A DNA stretch of 64,000 bases, from contig NZ_LMUM01000029.1 in NCBI RefSeq assembly GCF_009765985.1, positions 25,660 to 89,659 on the forward strand. Direction: 5' to 3'. The notes below the pieces were generated by a model. The model did not search any database. It was not told the DNA's origin and worked only from the letters and a program-made list of their open reading frames with translations. A program made the translations under genes and the position numbers. Positions 34,465 to 45,257 of the stretch are shown here, piece after piece. The stretch's first letter is position 1, and every line of letters begins with the position of its first letter. Origin of the DNA: Acidobacterium sp. S8. Lineage in GTDB: Bacteria > Acidobacteriota > Terriglobia > Terriglobales > Acidobacteriaceae.

Positions 34465-35613
34465 TCAACGCTCGGTCGCGATGTGGGCGTCTTTCAAGGC
34501 GCGTCTTTCTGCGTCGATTGCAGTTGTATGGAGTTCCATGACGCGATGCATTGCGGCATCCGCACCTTTTGTGTCGCCCTCAAAGCGCAATGCCCTGGCG
34601 AGCAAGTAAGGCGCTGCTGAATCGTCGGGATTCATCTCCGCGGCCCGGCGCAGCAACGGTATGGCCTGATCTACATGGTGGAGTTGGAATTCAGCTTTGC
34701 CCATGTAGAAGTAGGTCGCCCAGGAATCGGGGGCAATGCTTTGCGCCTTCTGTAAATAGGAGATCCCTTCCTGGTAGCGTTCTGACTGCACCAGGAGAGC
34801 GCCCAGATAATACAGGGCATCTTCGTCCTGAGGATCAGCCTGGATTGCCTGATTCAGCTGCTTCTCCGCTTCCGCGTTTTCCTGAAGACTGATGTACACC
34901 TTGCCCAATTCGCGGTGGGCACCGGGAAAAGCCGGATCTGTGTGTAACACGGACCGAAAGGCGTTCTGCGCTTCAGGGAAGTTTCTGGCGTCGGCATAGG
35001 CCTTTCCCATGAGGAAGCCAGCTTGTGCGGGTGTCGCGGTGGAAAAAAGCCGTGTGAAGACATCCTGGGCCTGTTGTGACTGACCGGCTCGAGAATAAGC
35101 AACCCCAAGGAGATAGAGAGCCGCGGAGTCCTGGTCACCGACATCCGTCAATGGCTTCAATAAGCGAATACCTTCTTCACTGTGATCGCTATATGTAAGG
35201 CATGTCGCCAACAGCAAAGTGGCTTGATGGTTAGACGGATCCTGCTCACGCAACTGCTCGAAATATGGCGATGCGTGGGCATAGTCGTCCTGCTTCATAT
35301 AAGCCAACCCGAGATTCAGTTGTGTCTCCTGCTGATGTGGGCTGATGCTCAAAACCTGTTTGTACATCTCAATCGCTTTGGTATAGCGGTGAGTTTTGGC
35401 ATACAAGATGCCAAGATTAGCAAGCGCGCTGATGTTATGCGGATCCAGTTCGAGGACTTTGTGAAACCCTGCCTCCGCCTGCGCGTACTCGCCTGCATTC
35501 AGCGCTCGTACTGCTGACTCGAAGGTTTGTCTCGCTGTGTCCGAGGCCACACAGAACCCACCGGTCGATGAGAACAGCAGCGCGATTGCAAGAGCTAGTG
35601 TGCGAAAGTTCAT
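34465..35613 (-). CDS. Secreted TPR-repeat protein between two TonB receptors
   Basis: A 382-residue protein, made of a signal peptide (FRTLALAIALLFSSTGG) and about nine TPR units (for example KAIEMYKQVLSISPHQQ). I start at ATG 35613; 35640 is a possible alternative. The frame is open to 35730 but the extra residues look non-coding. It lies between two TonB receptor genes on the same strand and may act as a periplasmic or lipid-associated partner. That role is inference. Confidence 0.8.
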   Translation of the reverse strand: MNFRTLALAIALLFSSTGGFCVASDTARQTFESAVRALNAGEYAQAEAGFHKVLELDPHNISALANLGILYAKTHRYTKAIEMYKQVLSISPHQQETQLNLGLAYMKQDDYAHASPYFEQLREQDPSNHQATLLLATCLTYSDHSEEGIRLLKPLTDVGDQDSAALYLLGVAYSRAGQSQQAQDVFTRLFSTATPAQAGFLMGKAYADARNFPEAQNAFRSVLHTDPAFPGAHRELGKVYISLQENAEAEKQLNQAIQADPQDEDALYYLGALLVQSERYQEGISYLQKAQSIAPDSWATYFYMGKAEFQLHHVDQAIPLLRRAAEMNPDDSAAPYLLARALRFEGDTKGADAAMHRVMELHTTAIDAERRALKDAHIATER

Positions 35614-35747
35614 GAAGAGCCGAGATACTGCGGACCACATGAGTGGAGGCGAATTTCCCTTCTGTATTTGAGAAGAGAGTATGACATATAAAAAGAGCTG
35701 GCCAGACTCATGTCGGATGAGCCTGGCCACCCAGAGTCAAGCGCGAG

Positions 35748-38700
35748 TTAGAAGTAGAACTTGCCTCCGATTTGTAATTGACGGGGATCACGCGCAGATG
35801 TGATCTGGCCGGAAGCTCCAGCGTTTGCGCCAGAGAAGGGCGTACCTGCCGTTGGCGCAGACAAGCTGTTATTGATGGTTCCCCACTGCGTGTGGTTGAA
35901 AACGTTGTAGCCTTCGAATCGCAACTGAATCCGCATGTTTTCAGTGAAATTGAAGTTCTTGAACAGAGACATGTTCCAGTTGTCGACCCCCGGTCCGTAA
36001 ATCGTGTTGCGATGGAAGTTTCCGAAGCTGCCATTGGCCGGCGACGCAAACACTGCGGGGTTGAACCACTGGGGAAATTGTCCCGCGGGAACATCGTGAT
36101 GGTGAGGAGTCAAAATCGTACCGCCCAGATAGTCAGGACGAATATGACCGAAACCCCCGTTTCCTAAGTTCCCGCTCGAAGTAAGATCGCAGGAGTCGCT
36201 CGTAGGGCTGTTGTTCGCGAGGCACGGCGAACCGCCCCAGAACGCTGTAACTCCTGACACCTCCCAGCCACCAACGGTAAGCTGCACGAGCTTATTAAAG
36301 CCTTTGAAATCGGAAAAGTTATAAACATATTGAAAGTTGAAGACACTGCGCCGATCGAAACCTGCAGGGGCATAAAACCTCTTCAGTTGCGTGTAGTCAG
36401 GAAAAACGTCGGCATCGTAGTCCACGTCATCCAAGTCGATCGCTTTTGACCACGTGTAGTCTGCGTTGAAGGTGAGCCTATTGCTGAATCTACGTGATAC
36501 TTTGACCTGCAGGCCGTTGTAAGAGCTGCTGGCACCAAACTTGTTGTAGTGGATGGATGTGTAACCTTTGTAGGGCAAGATTGCCGCCGACACATTGTTC
36601 ACCGTAGAAAGAATATTGGAACTTGTGGTGTAGCCCAGCGGTAACTGTTCTAATTCCTGGTTATACATCTGGTGACGGCTTGCGTTACCGACATAGCCCA
36701 TGTCAAGAACGAGTTTGTAAGGCAACGCCTGTTGAATGCCAAGATTGTAACCATAGGTGGTCGGAATCTGACCCTCTCGATCCGCAGAAAGAATGCCGCC
36801 AGATGGCGTCAGAGGCGCTCCGTTGACCAGTGACGGAGAGATGTCGCCGATGTTGCCGCCGTAGATCGTTGGCGTGTAAACCTGGGGTGGATTGCTGATG
36901 CCCCCGAAGTTGAACGCGTTCTGCTGATAGCGCTCATAGAACAGGCCAAAACCGCCGCGAAGAGCGGTCGTGCCGTTTCCAAAAACGTCATATGCAAAAC
37001 CAAGGCGTGGACCGAAGTTGTTCCAGCGATAGTTCAAGCCGCCCTTCGGCAACCCATTCGTTCCCTCCTGGACCATGCCGTTGTAAGGGTTTCCAGAACC
37101 GGTAATGATGGAGCCTTGCGTCGGCACCTGTCCCGGAATATTCGGCGCGGTATTGATCTGAACGGCAGCTCCCGGATCATAGAAGTTTGGCTCGAAATAA
37201 TACTGGTAATAAGGCGCGACCGTATAAGTGGGACCGACGAATTCATAGCGCATACCATAGTCGATCGTGAGTTTCGGAGATACCTTCCAGGTGTCCTGAG
37301 CGTAGCCCTCATATTGGAAGAAATGGAAGTGGCCAAAGGCATAAATATCCGACTGGCTGACGGTCGTGTAGTTTCCGAGAAGCGTGTTCCCAATTCCCGA
37401 GTTGCTGTTATTAGGGTTCTGGTTGCTGGCTCCGAAGTTGATCGAAGGATTCTCCTGCCAGGTTCCCTCCTGACCGTTCTCATTCAGATCGGCAAAGAGA
37501 CCAAATTTAATGACGTGGTTGCCCCAGACCTTAGTCACGTCGTCCGTCGCGACAACGGTATTGCCAGTAGAAGTCCATCCGGACGGAAAGGGCGAGATGT
37601 TAATGTAGCCATCGCCCGTATTGATATTCGGCGCGAGATCATGAGTGTTAGTCGATGGATAGATATCACTGAAAGTAAAGCCCACGGTGGACTTATCGTA
37701 TAAATCTTTTGGAGTGCCAGGGACGATGTCGACCACCTGCGTCAGGTGAAGCCAGCCAACACTTGCTTCATTGGTCAGCGTAGGAGAAATTACATTTACC
37801 AAACTCCACGCGTAGCTCTTACCGGGCTTTTTGCGGTATTGAGGGAGCACGGGGAAGCTATTTCCCGAGAAAATGCCAAAACCCTGGCTCTCCTGCTGAC
37901 GGTCATCCACATAGCGGAAGAAAGCATTCGCCTTCGGGCCAAAGTTGTAGTCGACACGCACCACGTATTGGTTCTTGTAGAACGTGTATGTGTCCTGGAA
38001 GTTGATCTGCTGTTCGTCACCGAATCCGTTATTAAAAGTCGGATGATTGAAGCTTCCCCGATAGCCCGGAGTAAAGTACTTAATCATCGCGGCATACTGA
38101 CTGTTGAATTGCGAGGCCGGAATGATATTGCCGGAGTAGACCGTACCGGTCTTAATCTCCCCAATCGAGTCATACTGAACCGTACCCGGTACAAAGACCT
38201 GACCGTTCTGCACGAGGTTCCCACTCGTATCGTGAATTGGCGTGCAGGTTGAAGTCCCGTTGAAGTCGCACATGTTGCCCGGACGATAGGCGGGCGAGAG
38301 ATCTGCTTCTCCGTTTGGAGTGCCAATGCCGAGCATGGAAGGTTGCGGCATGGTGTAATACGTGCCACCGCTCGGGCGGCTGGATCGCGTCCCTTCATAG
38401 TTAAAGAAGAAGAACGCTTTCTTGTCGCTTCGGGGTGAGATTTTCGGGATGGGGATGTAACCGCCAATATTGCCGCCGAACTGGTTGAATCTCAATACGG
38501 CTCTCGACGAACCCGCGTGATTGCTGAACCAGTCGTTGGCGTCGAAGACAGTATTGCGGTCGAACTCGTATGCAGTACCGTGAAAGCGCTGCCCGCCAGT
38601 CTTGGTATTCACGAGAATCATCACGCCCGGGCTGCGGCCGTATTCTGCATTGAAGTTGCCGGTAAGGGTTTTGAATTCACCCACAGCGTCAATGCTCAGA

Positions 38701-39344
38701 TTTGTGTATTCGCCGTCATTGGCGCCCACGTCGGTATTGATTACACCGTCGAGAAAGAAGTTATTAGCAGTGCCGCGCATTCCGTCGACGTAGAAATCAT
38801 CGGTCTGGTTGAAGACGAGCCGGAATTGCGATTGGTTATTTGTCACTACACCCGGCAACGTCGTCATCAGGGATTCAAAATCGCGTCCATTTAAAGGCTG
38901 TTCGACGACTTGTCGTTGATCGATGACTGCCGAGTTGTTTGAAGTTGCGGTATCAATTAAGGGCGTTGCTGTGCTCACGGTCACGGTCTGCGACGCCTGC
39001 CCGATGGTCATCTGCAACTGCCCTAAACCAAGACTTTGCTCTTCATCCAGCACCACGCCCGTGCGGTCCAACTCTTTCATGCCGGACGCGGTGATTATGA
39101 TTTTGTAAGTGCCGGCGGGAATATTCAGCGCACGGAATGTGCCTGTACCATCAGCCGTAGTGTTGCGAGTCACGCTGCCGGTCGCCTGGTCGACAATCTG
39201 GACCTGGGCTCCAGGCATTGCGGCGCCGGAAGGATCGACGATTGTGCCAGTGATCAGGCCGGTCTGAGCTTGAAGCTTCGTTCCCGGTAAGAACAAAGCA
39301 AATAAAGCAAGCAAGGCAAATGATCCGACGATGCCTTCCTTCAT
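35748..39344 (-). CDS. Oar-like TonB-dependent receptor with carboxypeptidase-regulatory domain
   Basis: A 1198-residue outer-membrane receptor with the same layout as the one at 30566: signal peptide (about 1-27), carboxypeptidase-regulatory domain (GTIVDPSGAAMPGAQVQIVD and AGTYKIIITASG), plug with QPLNGRDFESLMTTLPGV, and a barrel ending in GGKFYF. The two receptors are clearly distinct in sequence, so this is not a recent duplication. I start at ATG 39344, which directly precedes the signal peptide; the open frame to 39476 encodes a poorly structured extension. TPR and receptor genes run in the order receptor, TPR, receptor when read in their direction of transcription. Confidence 0.88.
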   Translation of the reverse strand: MKEGIVGSFALLALFALFLPGTKLQAQTGLITGTIVDPSGAAMPGAQVQIVDQATGSVTRNTTADGTGTFRALNIPAGTYKIIITASGMKELDRTGVVLDEEQSLGLGQLQMTIGQASQTVTVSTATPLIDTATSNNSAVIDQRQVVEQPLNGRDFESLMTTLPGVVTNNQSQFRLVFNQTDDFYVDGMRGTANNFFLDGVINTDVGANDGEYTNLSIDAVGEFKTLTGNFNAEYGRSPGVMILVNTKTGGQRFHGTAYEFDRNTVFDANDWFSNHAGSSRAVLRFNQFGGNIGGYIPIPKISPRSDKKAFFFFNYEGTRSSRPSGGTYYTMPQPSMLGIGTPNGEADLSPAYRPGNMCDFNGTSTCTPIHDTSGNLVQNGQVFVPGTVQYDSIGEIKTGTVYSGNIIPASQFNSQYAAMIKYFTPGYRGSFNHPTFNNGFGDEQQINFQDTYTFYKNQYVVRVDYNFGPKANAFFRYVDDRQQESQGFGIFSGNSFPVLPQYRKKPGKSYAWSLVNVISPTLTNEASVGWLHLTQVVDIVPGTPKDLYDKSTVGFTFSDIYPSTNTHDLAPNINTGDGYINISPFPSGWTSTGNTVVATDDVTKVWGNHVIKFGLFADLNENGQEGTWQENPSINFGASNQNPNNSNSGIGNTLLGNYTTVSQSDIYAFGHFHFFQYEGYAQDTWKVSPKLTIDYGMRYEFVGPTYTVAPYYQYYFEPNFYDPGAAVQINTAPNIPGQVPTQGSIITGSGNPYNGMVQEGTNGLPKGGLNYRWNNFGPRLGFAYDVFGNGTTALRGGFGLFYERYQQNAFNFGGISNPPQVYTPTIYGGNIGDISPSLVNGAPLTPSGGILSADREGQIPTTYGYNLGIQQALPYKLVLDMGYVGNASRHQMYNQELEQLPLGYTTSSNILSTVNNVSAAILPYKGYTSIHYNKFGASSSYNGLQVKVSRRFSNRLTFNADYTWSKAIDLDDVDYDADVFPDYTQLKRFYAPAGFDRRSVFNFQYVYNFSDFKGFNKLVQLTVGGWEVSGVTAFWGGSPCLANNSPTSDSCDLTSSGNLGNGGFGHIRPDYLGGTILTPHHHDVPAGQFPQWFNPAVFASPANGSFGNFHRNTIYGPGVDNWNMSLFKNFNFTENMRIQLRFEGYNVFNHTQWGTINNSLSAPTAGTPFSGANAGASGQITSARDPRQLQIGGKFYF

Positions 39345-39708
39345 GAGTTTGCGGGAGTTTCCTGGTTGTCTCTCACCGAAAGTTGTCGCACTATGGCAAG
39401 AAATCTGGTCACGGCTCAAGCTACCTTCGAGGCGTTTACATGCGGAATAAATGCTCTTCACTCGAAACATAAACATATCCTCTCTGCCAAAAGCCTTATC
39501 GATTCCAAGGTCAGTGAGCGCCGTGATTTACGCTGCGTTATGTTTTTTCGGGTGCATCCTGATATCGTTATCGGAATCGCGCAAGACAATATGCAATTCA
39601 GTGAACATTGTCAAGTTTATTCTGAATGTTTACCGACGATTCGGAACAGCGTTGCCTTTTGTGTTCATTACTGATAAACCGTTTGACTAAGCCAGAACGA
39701 GGTTCTCC
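39345..39708. other. Divergent intergenic region, no supported feature
   Basis: These 364 bases separate the second TonB receptor (minus) from the propeller gene (plus) and should carry both promoters. I see no gene, repeat-family unit or convincing sigma-70 box. Around 39560-39580 there is an imperfect GATATCGTTATC patch, which is too weak to call an operator. Confidence 0.5.
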
Positions 39709-41232
39709 ATGCATTCCTGCTTTCTGCGGCGCACTTTCTGCACATGGGGCGCAATGCTCCTTTTATTGGCTGCGAGCGCTCACTCGGCAACACCAAACCT
39801 CGGTATTTTTCAGGATCATGGAGATGTAGGAACTGTGTTGCATCCGGGATCGGTAACATACGATCCGGTTTCAGAGAGTTACACCGTCAGCGGCAGCGGC
39901 GAGAACATGTGGTTTGGACAGGATGATTTCCACTACCTTTGGAAAAAGATTTCGGGAGATGTGTCCCTCACGGCCGATATCTCTTTCATTGGCCAGACTG
40001 GAAATAATCATCGCAAAGCCGTGCTGATGATCCGGCAAAGTTTAGATGGCAACTCACAGTCGGTGGATCTGGCGCTACACGGCGACGGCCTCACATCGCT
40101 TCAATACAGAGATGCTATCGGTGCTGATACACACGAGGTTCAATCCAATGTGTCTGCGCCGAGAACTGTGCGAATCGAAAAGCATGGGGCGTATTTCTAC
40201 GCATTCGTTTCCGATAAAGATGGCGCGCTTCAGCCTGCCGGCGCTTCGACTAAGTTGTCTCTGACTGCGCCGTTTTATATCGGAATCGGTGTTTGTTCTC
40301 ACGACAAAGATGTTAGAGAGAAGGCCATTTTCTCAAACGTGAAATTGGTGTCGCTGACAGCCACGCCCGGCAAATCGGTTTTATATAGCGCACTTGAAAC
40401 CGTCACCGTTGCTTCAACTGATCGCCGTGTGGCGTATGTGGCGTCCGGTCATTTTGAAGCGCCGAACTGGTCTCGTGACGGATCATTCTTTCTCTTTAAC
40501 AGCGAAGGCCGGATGCGCCGATTGGGTTTGAACGAGTCTGAGCCTGCGTTCATCTCAATCGATCCCCAGGATCGGTGCAATAACGATCATGGAATTTCGC
40601 CCGACGGACAATTCCTGGCAATCAGTTGCCAATCGGGAGGCAATCAGCAATCGTCTATTTTCATTTCGCCGATTGTTGGTGGGAAACCTCGACAGGTGAC
40701 GGCCAACTCACCGTCTTATTGGCATGGATGGTCGCCGGATGGCAAGACGCTTGCTTTCACCGGTCAGCGAAATGGCAACTTCGATATCTACACGATTCCG
40801 GCGGCGGGCGGTGAAGAGACGAGACTGACGAAGGCCGAGGGACTTGATGACAGTCCTGAATATTCGCCTGACGGAGATTATATTTATTTCAATTCAGAAC
40901 GCACCGGCCTGATGCAGATATGGCGCATGAAGAGTGATGGCAGCGGGCAGGAACAGGTGCTTTCCGATGATACGAATGACTGGTTTCCTCACATTTCACC
41001 AGACGGCAAGTGGATGGTATTTCTCTCATATGCAAAAGATGTGACCGGCCATCCTGCCGAGAAGGATGTCATGCTTCAACTAATGTCGATGGAAGACAAG
41101 AAAGTGCGGGTGCTGGCGAAGTTGTTCGGCGGCCAAGGGACCATCAATGTTCCATCGTGGTCACCCGACAGTCTTAAACTGGCATTTGTTAGCTATGAAC
41201 TTCTACCAGAGGAAAGTGTCAGGCCAAAGTAA
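39709..41232 (+). CDS. Secreted TolB-like beta-propeller protein
   Basis: A 507-residue exported protein. After a signal peptide (residues 1-27, ending AHS) comes a lectin/DUF1349-like beta-sandwich (about 45-215). A PD40-type six-bladed propeller follows, with five clear blades marked by [41 protein letters not shown] and [10 protein letters not shown]. This layout is common in periplasmic proteins of carbohydrate-degrading loci and probably binds saccharide, although no catalytic domain is seen. It is at the head of the plus-strand sugar region and 164 bases before the AGE-family gene. Confidence 0.82.
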   Translation: MHSCFLRRTFCTWGAMLLLLAASAHSATPNLGIFQDHGDVGTVLHPGSVTYDPVSESYTVSGSGENMWFGQDDFHYLWKKISGDVSLTADISFIGQTGNNHRKAVLMIRQSLDGNSQSVDLALHGDGLTSLQYRDAIGADTHEVQSNVSAPRTVRIEKHGAYFYAFVSDKDGALQPAGASTKLSLTAPFYIGIGVCSHDKDVREKAIFSNVKLVSLTATPGKSVLYSALETVTVASTDRRVAYVASGHFEAPNWSRDGSFFLFNSEGRMRRLGLNESEPAFISIDPQDRCNNDHGISPDGQFLAISCQSGGNQQSSIFISPIVGGKPRQVTANSPSYWHGWSPDGKTLAFTGQRNGNFDIYTIPAAGGEETRLTKAEGLDDSPEYSPDGDYIYFNSERTGLMQIWRMKSDGSGQEQVLSDDTNDWFPHISPDGKWMVFLSYAKDVTGHPAEKDVMLQLMSMEDKKVRVLAKLFGGQGTINVPSWSPDSLKLAFVSYELLPEESVRPK

Positions 41233-41396
41233 TACTGGAAGGAACACGGCCAACCTTCCCCATTGGTTACGTTACCATTTTGTCTTTTACGAGTGGTCTG
41301 TTGCTTTCTGTCTACGATTGTTAGGGTCACTCCATATCGCGTCGAGTGTATCTGTCTTTCTGTATGTTATCGAGCACACTCGCAGGAGCTAGTTAT

Positions 41397-42797
41397 ATGA
41401 TCCGGTTGCCCCGCATCTACTTCATCGCCATTATGCTTTCACTTGTTCCCGCGATGTTCGCACAGCGGCAGCTTTCTGCCATAGCGAAACCCGATATGAT
41501 CGACTATCTGCCAGCGGGCAAATCCGCCTACCAGCACTTCGCCGTAGAGACAGAAAAGATGCTCCACGAGGATGTACTCGACGTCTGGTATCCGCGTTCT
41601 ATCGACAACACTTATGGGGGCTTCAATGCCGATTTCGCCCGCGACTGGAGCCCACTCGCCAGCCAGGGTAAGTTCTCCGTCTTCCAAGGGCGTATGACCT
41701 GGGTGGCCGCGCAGGTTGTTCTCCGCCGCCCCTCTCTGCGCGAACAATATCTTTCCTATGTGCGACATGGGACCGACTATCTGGCGAATGTGATGTGGGA
41801 CAAGAAGGATGGCGGCTTCTTCTGGGGCTTAGCTGATGACGGATCTATCTCACCGGTTTTCACTGATCACAAGCATCTCTACGGCATCAGCTTTTGCATT
41901 TACGGTCTTGCCGCCGCTTATCAGGCTACGCACGACGCACACGATCTGGAACTGGCACAACGCGCCTTCCGCTGGACCGACGAGCACGCGCATGACGCAA
42001 AGAATGGCGGCTACTTTGAATGGCTCACGCGAGACGGCACACCAGTGCAGGCCGAACCTTACGCGGCTACCGTCGCCACTGTGCCGCCCGGAGGCTTTCC
42101 TGTCGGCTACAAGTCGATGAACACTCACATTCACTTACTCGAATCCTTCACCGAATTGCTCCGTGTCTGGCCGGATGCAACGCTTCGAGCGCGTGTCGTT
42201 GAACTTCAGCACCTGGTGCGCGACGTCATTACAGTTGAACCGGGCGCCATGAATCTTTACTTCACCAACGCCTGGCAGGCTGTGCCTGAATATGACTCGT
42301 ATGGCCACGATGCCGAAGTGACTTATCTCATCGACGAGGCTGCCGACGTGCTGGCTCAAGCAGGTTCGCCATTATCCGCATCCGAACGCGAACGCAATGA
42401 CAAAGTCGGACGGTTGCTGATGGATCACGCGCTTGCTTATGGCTGGGATGAGGCACACGGTGGGCTTTATCACTCTGGCCCTTTCATCGGCAAACCGAAT
42501 GATTTGCTAAAGGAGTGGTGGGTACAGATGGAGTCGTTGAATACTCTGCTGCTCCTGCATGAGCGCTACGGCCGCACGACAGACGTTTACTGGAAAGCTT
42601 TTCAGCTGCAGTGGCACTGGATACAGCACTACCAGGTGGATCATCAGTTCCACGGCGAGTACGAACTTATCAAGGCCGACGGCACACCGGTCTCGCCCGT
42701 CAAGGGAAAGATGTGGAAGGCCGCTTATCACGAATCCCGGGCGCTGATGAATGTCAATGAGCGCCTTCAGCGACTCGCGAACGCTGCGCCACAATAA
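41397..42797 (+). CDS. Exported AGE/cellobiose 2-epimerase-like protein
   Basis: A 466-residue member of the N-acylglucosamine 2-epimerase superfamily, an (alpha/alpha)6 barrel that epimerises sugars at C2. Matches to cellobiose 2-epimerases are the three histidine regions NTHIHLLESF, SYGHDAEVTYL and KAAYHESRAL, plus WWVQMESL. The unusual point is residues 1-23, a signal peptide ending in MFAQ, whereas characterised members are cytoplasmic. The ribosome site CAGGAGCT is 9 bases before ATG 41397, which supports this start over upstream alternatives. It is likely an exported disaccharide epimerase or related isomerase. Confidence 0.85.
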   Translation: MIRLPRIYFIAIMLSLVPAMFAQRQLSAIAKPDMIDYLPAGKSAYQHFAVETEKMLHEDVLDVWYPRSIDNTYGGFNADFARDWSPLASQGKFSVFQGRMTWVAAQVVLRRPSLREQYLSYVRHGTDYLANVMWDKKDGGFFWGLADDGSISPVFTDHKHLYGISFCIYGLAAAYQATHDAHDLELAQRAFRWTDEHAHDAKNGGYFEWLTRDGTPVQAEPYAATVATVPPGGFPVGYKSMNTHIHLLESFTELLRVWPDATLRARVVELQHLVRDVITVEPGAMNLYFTNAWQAVPEYDSYGHDAEVTYLIDEAADVLAQAGSPLSASERERNDKVGRLLMDHALAYGWDEAHGGLYHSGPFIGKPNDLLKEWWVQMESLNTLLLLHERYGRTTDVYWKAFQLQWHWIQHYQVDHQFHGEYELIKADGTPVSPVKGKMWKAAYHESRALMNVNERLQRLANAAPQ

Positions 42798-42854
42798 GTT
42801 GCCTCGAGATGTTCAGGAGCGGAATTTCAGCTGATAACTCTGCCGCTACTAAAC

Positions 42855-44231
42855 CTAACTAAAGGTGGCGTCGTCCCAGGATTGTTTGTCATCCCACATA
42901 GGCGTCGGTTCAAAATAACCTGTGCCGGGTTTCAGATGCCGCTTCACCTCATCATCGTTCAAGGTAATTCCCAGTCCAGGCGCATCGGGAACTTTGATGA
43001 AGCCCTTGTTGATGATTGGCTTATCGATTCCGGTCACCAGATCCTGCCAGAATGGCACGTCGAGTGAGTGGTTCTCAAGCGCGAGAAAGTTGCGCGTAGC
43101 TGCCGCACAATGGACTGCTGCCATGCAGCCTACAGGCGTGCCCGCATAGTGCATTGCCATCGGCACACCGTAGCGGAAGGCCATGTCACCGATTTTGTGG
43201 GTTCGAAGAATACCTCCGGAGGTGCCGATATCCGGATGGATCTTGTCCACGGCATGGTTCTTGCATAGATTTTCGAAATCAGTAAATTCGTAGATATCCT
43301 CACCGGTGAGCGTAGGCGTAGGACTGGCATCGGTGATCTCTTTCCAGAGATCGGTGTAATACCAGGGAATCAAATCTTCCATCCATTCCAGATTGAACTT
43401 CTCATACGCCTTGCCAAGGCGAATGGCAGACTTCACACCGACATGTCCAAGGTGATCCATCGACAACGGCATGTCATAGCCGATCGCATCGCGCACCGCA
43501 GCCACATACTCGCAAAGCCGGTCGATGCCTTTGTCGGTGATCTCAGTGGCAATAAACGGATGAGGCTGACTGCGCTGTTCCCACTGGCTAAGGCCGGATG
43601 GCTGCATCACTGTGTTTGGAATTCCGTCGAGGGTATCGATGCCGAGATCCATCTTCATCCATGTAAGCCCCATCGCCTTGCGTTCTTTTGCACGCCGTCC
43701 ATACTCCTGCGGATCTTTTGATTCCGTCGTATCGGCGTAGATGCGAACCGTATCGCGCCACTTGCCACCGAGCATCTGGTAGACCGGACAGTTGTAGACT
43801 TTTCCGGCGATGTCCCAAAGCGCCATTTCCACAGCACTGACGCCGCCTGCCTGCCGGGAGACTCCGCCAAACTGGGCGATCTTTTCAAAGAGAAAGTCGA
43901 TGTTCAGTGGATTCTCACCCACAACGCGGCTCTTCAGCACCATCGCGTACTGCGGACCTGCGATATCGCGCACTTCACCCAAACCATATACGCCCTGGTT
44001 GGTATCGATGCGGATCAGAACGCAGGGGCTCGGTCCTGGCTTAACGACCACGGCATAACGCATATCGGTGATCTTCAGAGTCGACGGACTGGAATTTAGA
44101 TTGACATTCCTGACTGCCTGTTCAGCCGTCGCCTTTTGGGAGGACTGCCCTACGAGGCCACCCGCCAGGAGTGCCGCAGAGGATTTCAGAACGTGACGAC
44201 GACTGAGCTTCCATCTGTTGCTGCTGAACAT
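42855..44231 (-). CDS. Tat-exported enolase-superfamily (mandelate racemase/dehydratase-like) protein
   Basis: A 458-residue protein of the enolase superfamily, whose acid-sugar dehydratases abstract a proton next to a carboxylate. The signal [16 protein letters not shown] is a twin-arginine leader. The barrel shows candidate metal ligands D, E and E in [15 protein letters not shown] and TGEDIYEF, a catalytic Lys in WMKMDLGID and a catalytic His in MHYAGTPVG, a layout like mannonate/gluconate dehydratase-type members. The C-terminal WDDKQSWDD motif is family-like. ATG 44231 has AAGGGAG 8 bases upstream. It is divergent from the alpha/beta hydrolase gene. Sugar-acid specificity is unknown. Confidence 0.82.
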   Translation of the reverse strand: MFSSNRWKLSRRHVLKSSAALLAGGLVGQSSQKATAEQAVRNVNLNSSPSTLKITDMRYAVVVKPGPSPCVLIRIDTNQGVYGLGEVRDIAGPQYAMVLKSRVVGENPLNIDFLFEKIAQFGGVSRQAGGVSAVEMALWDIAGKVYNCPVYQMLGGKWRDTVRIYADTTESKDPQEYGRRAKERKAMGLTWMKMDLGIDTLDGIPNTVMQPSGLSQWEQRSQPHPFIATEITDKGIDRLCEYVAAVRDAIGYDMPLSMDHLGHVGVKSAIRLGKAYEKFNLEWMEDLIPWYYTDLWKEITDASPTPTLTGEDIYEFTDFENLCKNHAVDKIHPDIGTSGGILRTHKIGDMAFRYGVPMAMHYAGTPVGCMAAVHCAAATRNFLALENHSLDVPFWQDLVTGIDKPIINKGFIKVPDAPGLGITLNDDEVKRHLKPGTGYFEPTPMWDDKQSWDDATFS

Positions 44232-44372
44232 CTTCATTTCTCCCTTCAGACTCAACCTGACCAAGATAACCCTAAAATGGCGATATTGCTGGCGCAGACT
44301 ATCTGGTCAATGTCTATAACGCAGGTGTGGTTTAATTGGTGGGCATCACTACCCAACTACAAAGGAGCGGAG

Positions 44373-45197
44373 ATGCCCACCATTACAACCAAAGACGGCG
44401 TTGAGATTTTCTACAAGGACTGGGGTTCAGGTCAACCCATTGTGTTCAGCCATGGCTGGCCGTTGTCGGCCGATGATTGGGACGCGCAGTTGCTGTTCTT
44501 CCTGGGTCATGGCTATCGCGTAATCGCCCATGACCGCCGCGGTCACGGGCGCTCCACACAGACTGGCGATGGTCACGATATGGATCACTATGCCGATGAC
44601 CTGGCCGCTCTTACAGCTCATCTCGATTTGAAAGACGCCATCCATGTCGGCCATTCGACCGGCGGCGGTGAGGTGGCGCGCTACCTGGGCCGCCATGGCG
44701 AAAGCCGGGTAGCCAAGGCAGCGCTTATCAGCGCAGTGCCACCCCTCATGCTGAAGACGGCGGCCAACCCGGTCGGCCTTCCCAAGGAAGTGTTCGATGA
44801 TTTGCAGGCTCAACTCGCAGCCAACCGCACGCAGTTCTATCGCGATCTGCCCACCGGACCGTTCTATGGATACAACCGACCAGGAGTAAAATCCTCGGAG
44901 GCCGTGATCGAAAATTGGTGGCGTCAGGGGATGATGGGCGGCGCAAAGGCGCACTATGACGGCATCGTGGCCTTTTCCCAGACAGATTTCACAGAAGACC
45001 TCAAGAAGATCACGATTCCGGTATTAGTTATGCATAGCGAAGACGACCAGATCGTTCCCTATGTCGCTGCCGGACCGCTGTCTGCAAAGTTGTTGAAGAA
45101 TGGAACTCTGAAAACTTATAAGGACTTTCCGCATGGCATGCCGACGACCCAGGCGGAAACGATCAATGCGGATCTGTTGGCGTTCCTCAAGGGTTGA
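44373..45197 (+). CDS. Alpha/beta hydrolase (haloperoxidase/arylesterase-like)
   Basis: A 274-residue alpha/beta-hydrolase with the nucleophile serine in GHSTGGG, the oxyanion [10 protein letters not shown] loop, an acidic triad residue in [10 protein letters not shown] and the His in FPHGMPT. This matches the cofactor-free chloroperoxidase/esterase group. AAAGGAG is 5-6 bases before ATG 44373; the open frame before that is not coding. It may hydrolyse an ester or lactone, and the neighbouring lactonase-like and esterase genes fit that, but substrate is not shown. Confidence 0.82.
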   Translation: MPTITTKDGVEIFYKDWGSGQPIVFSHGWPLSADDWDAQLLFFLGHGYRVIAHDRRGHGRSTQTGDGHDMDHYADDLAALTAHLDLKDAIHVGHSTGGGEVARYLGRHGESRVAKAALISAVPPLMLKTAANPVGLPKEVFDDLQAQLAANRTQFYRDLPTGPFYGYNRPGVKSSEAVIENWWRQGMMGGAKAHYDGIVAFSQTDFTEDLKKITIPVLVMHSEDDQIVPYVAAGPLSAKLLKNGTLKTYKDFPHGMPTTQAETINADLLAFLKG

Positions 45198-45203
45198 GGA
45201 TAT

Positions 45204-45238
45204 TGGCTGGCTTGCTATCAATAGATGGCGGCCAGCCA
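45204..45238. terminator. Weak hairpin between converging hydrolase genes
   Basis: TGGCTGG (45204) and CCAGCCA (45232) can pair around a 21-base loop. There is no T-tract, so this is only a possible terminator. Confidence 0.35.
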
Positions 45239-45257
45239 TAAGCGCCAAAGGCGGCGG

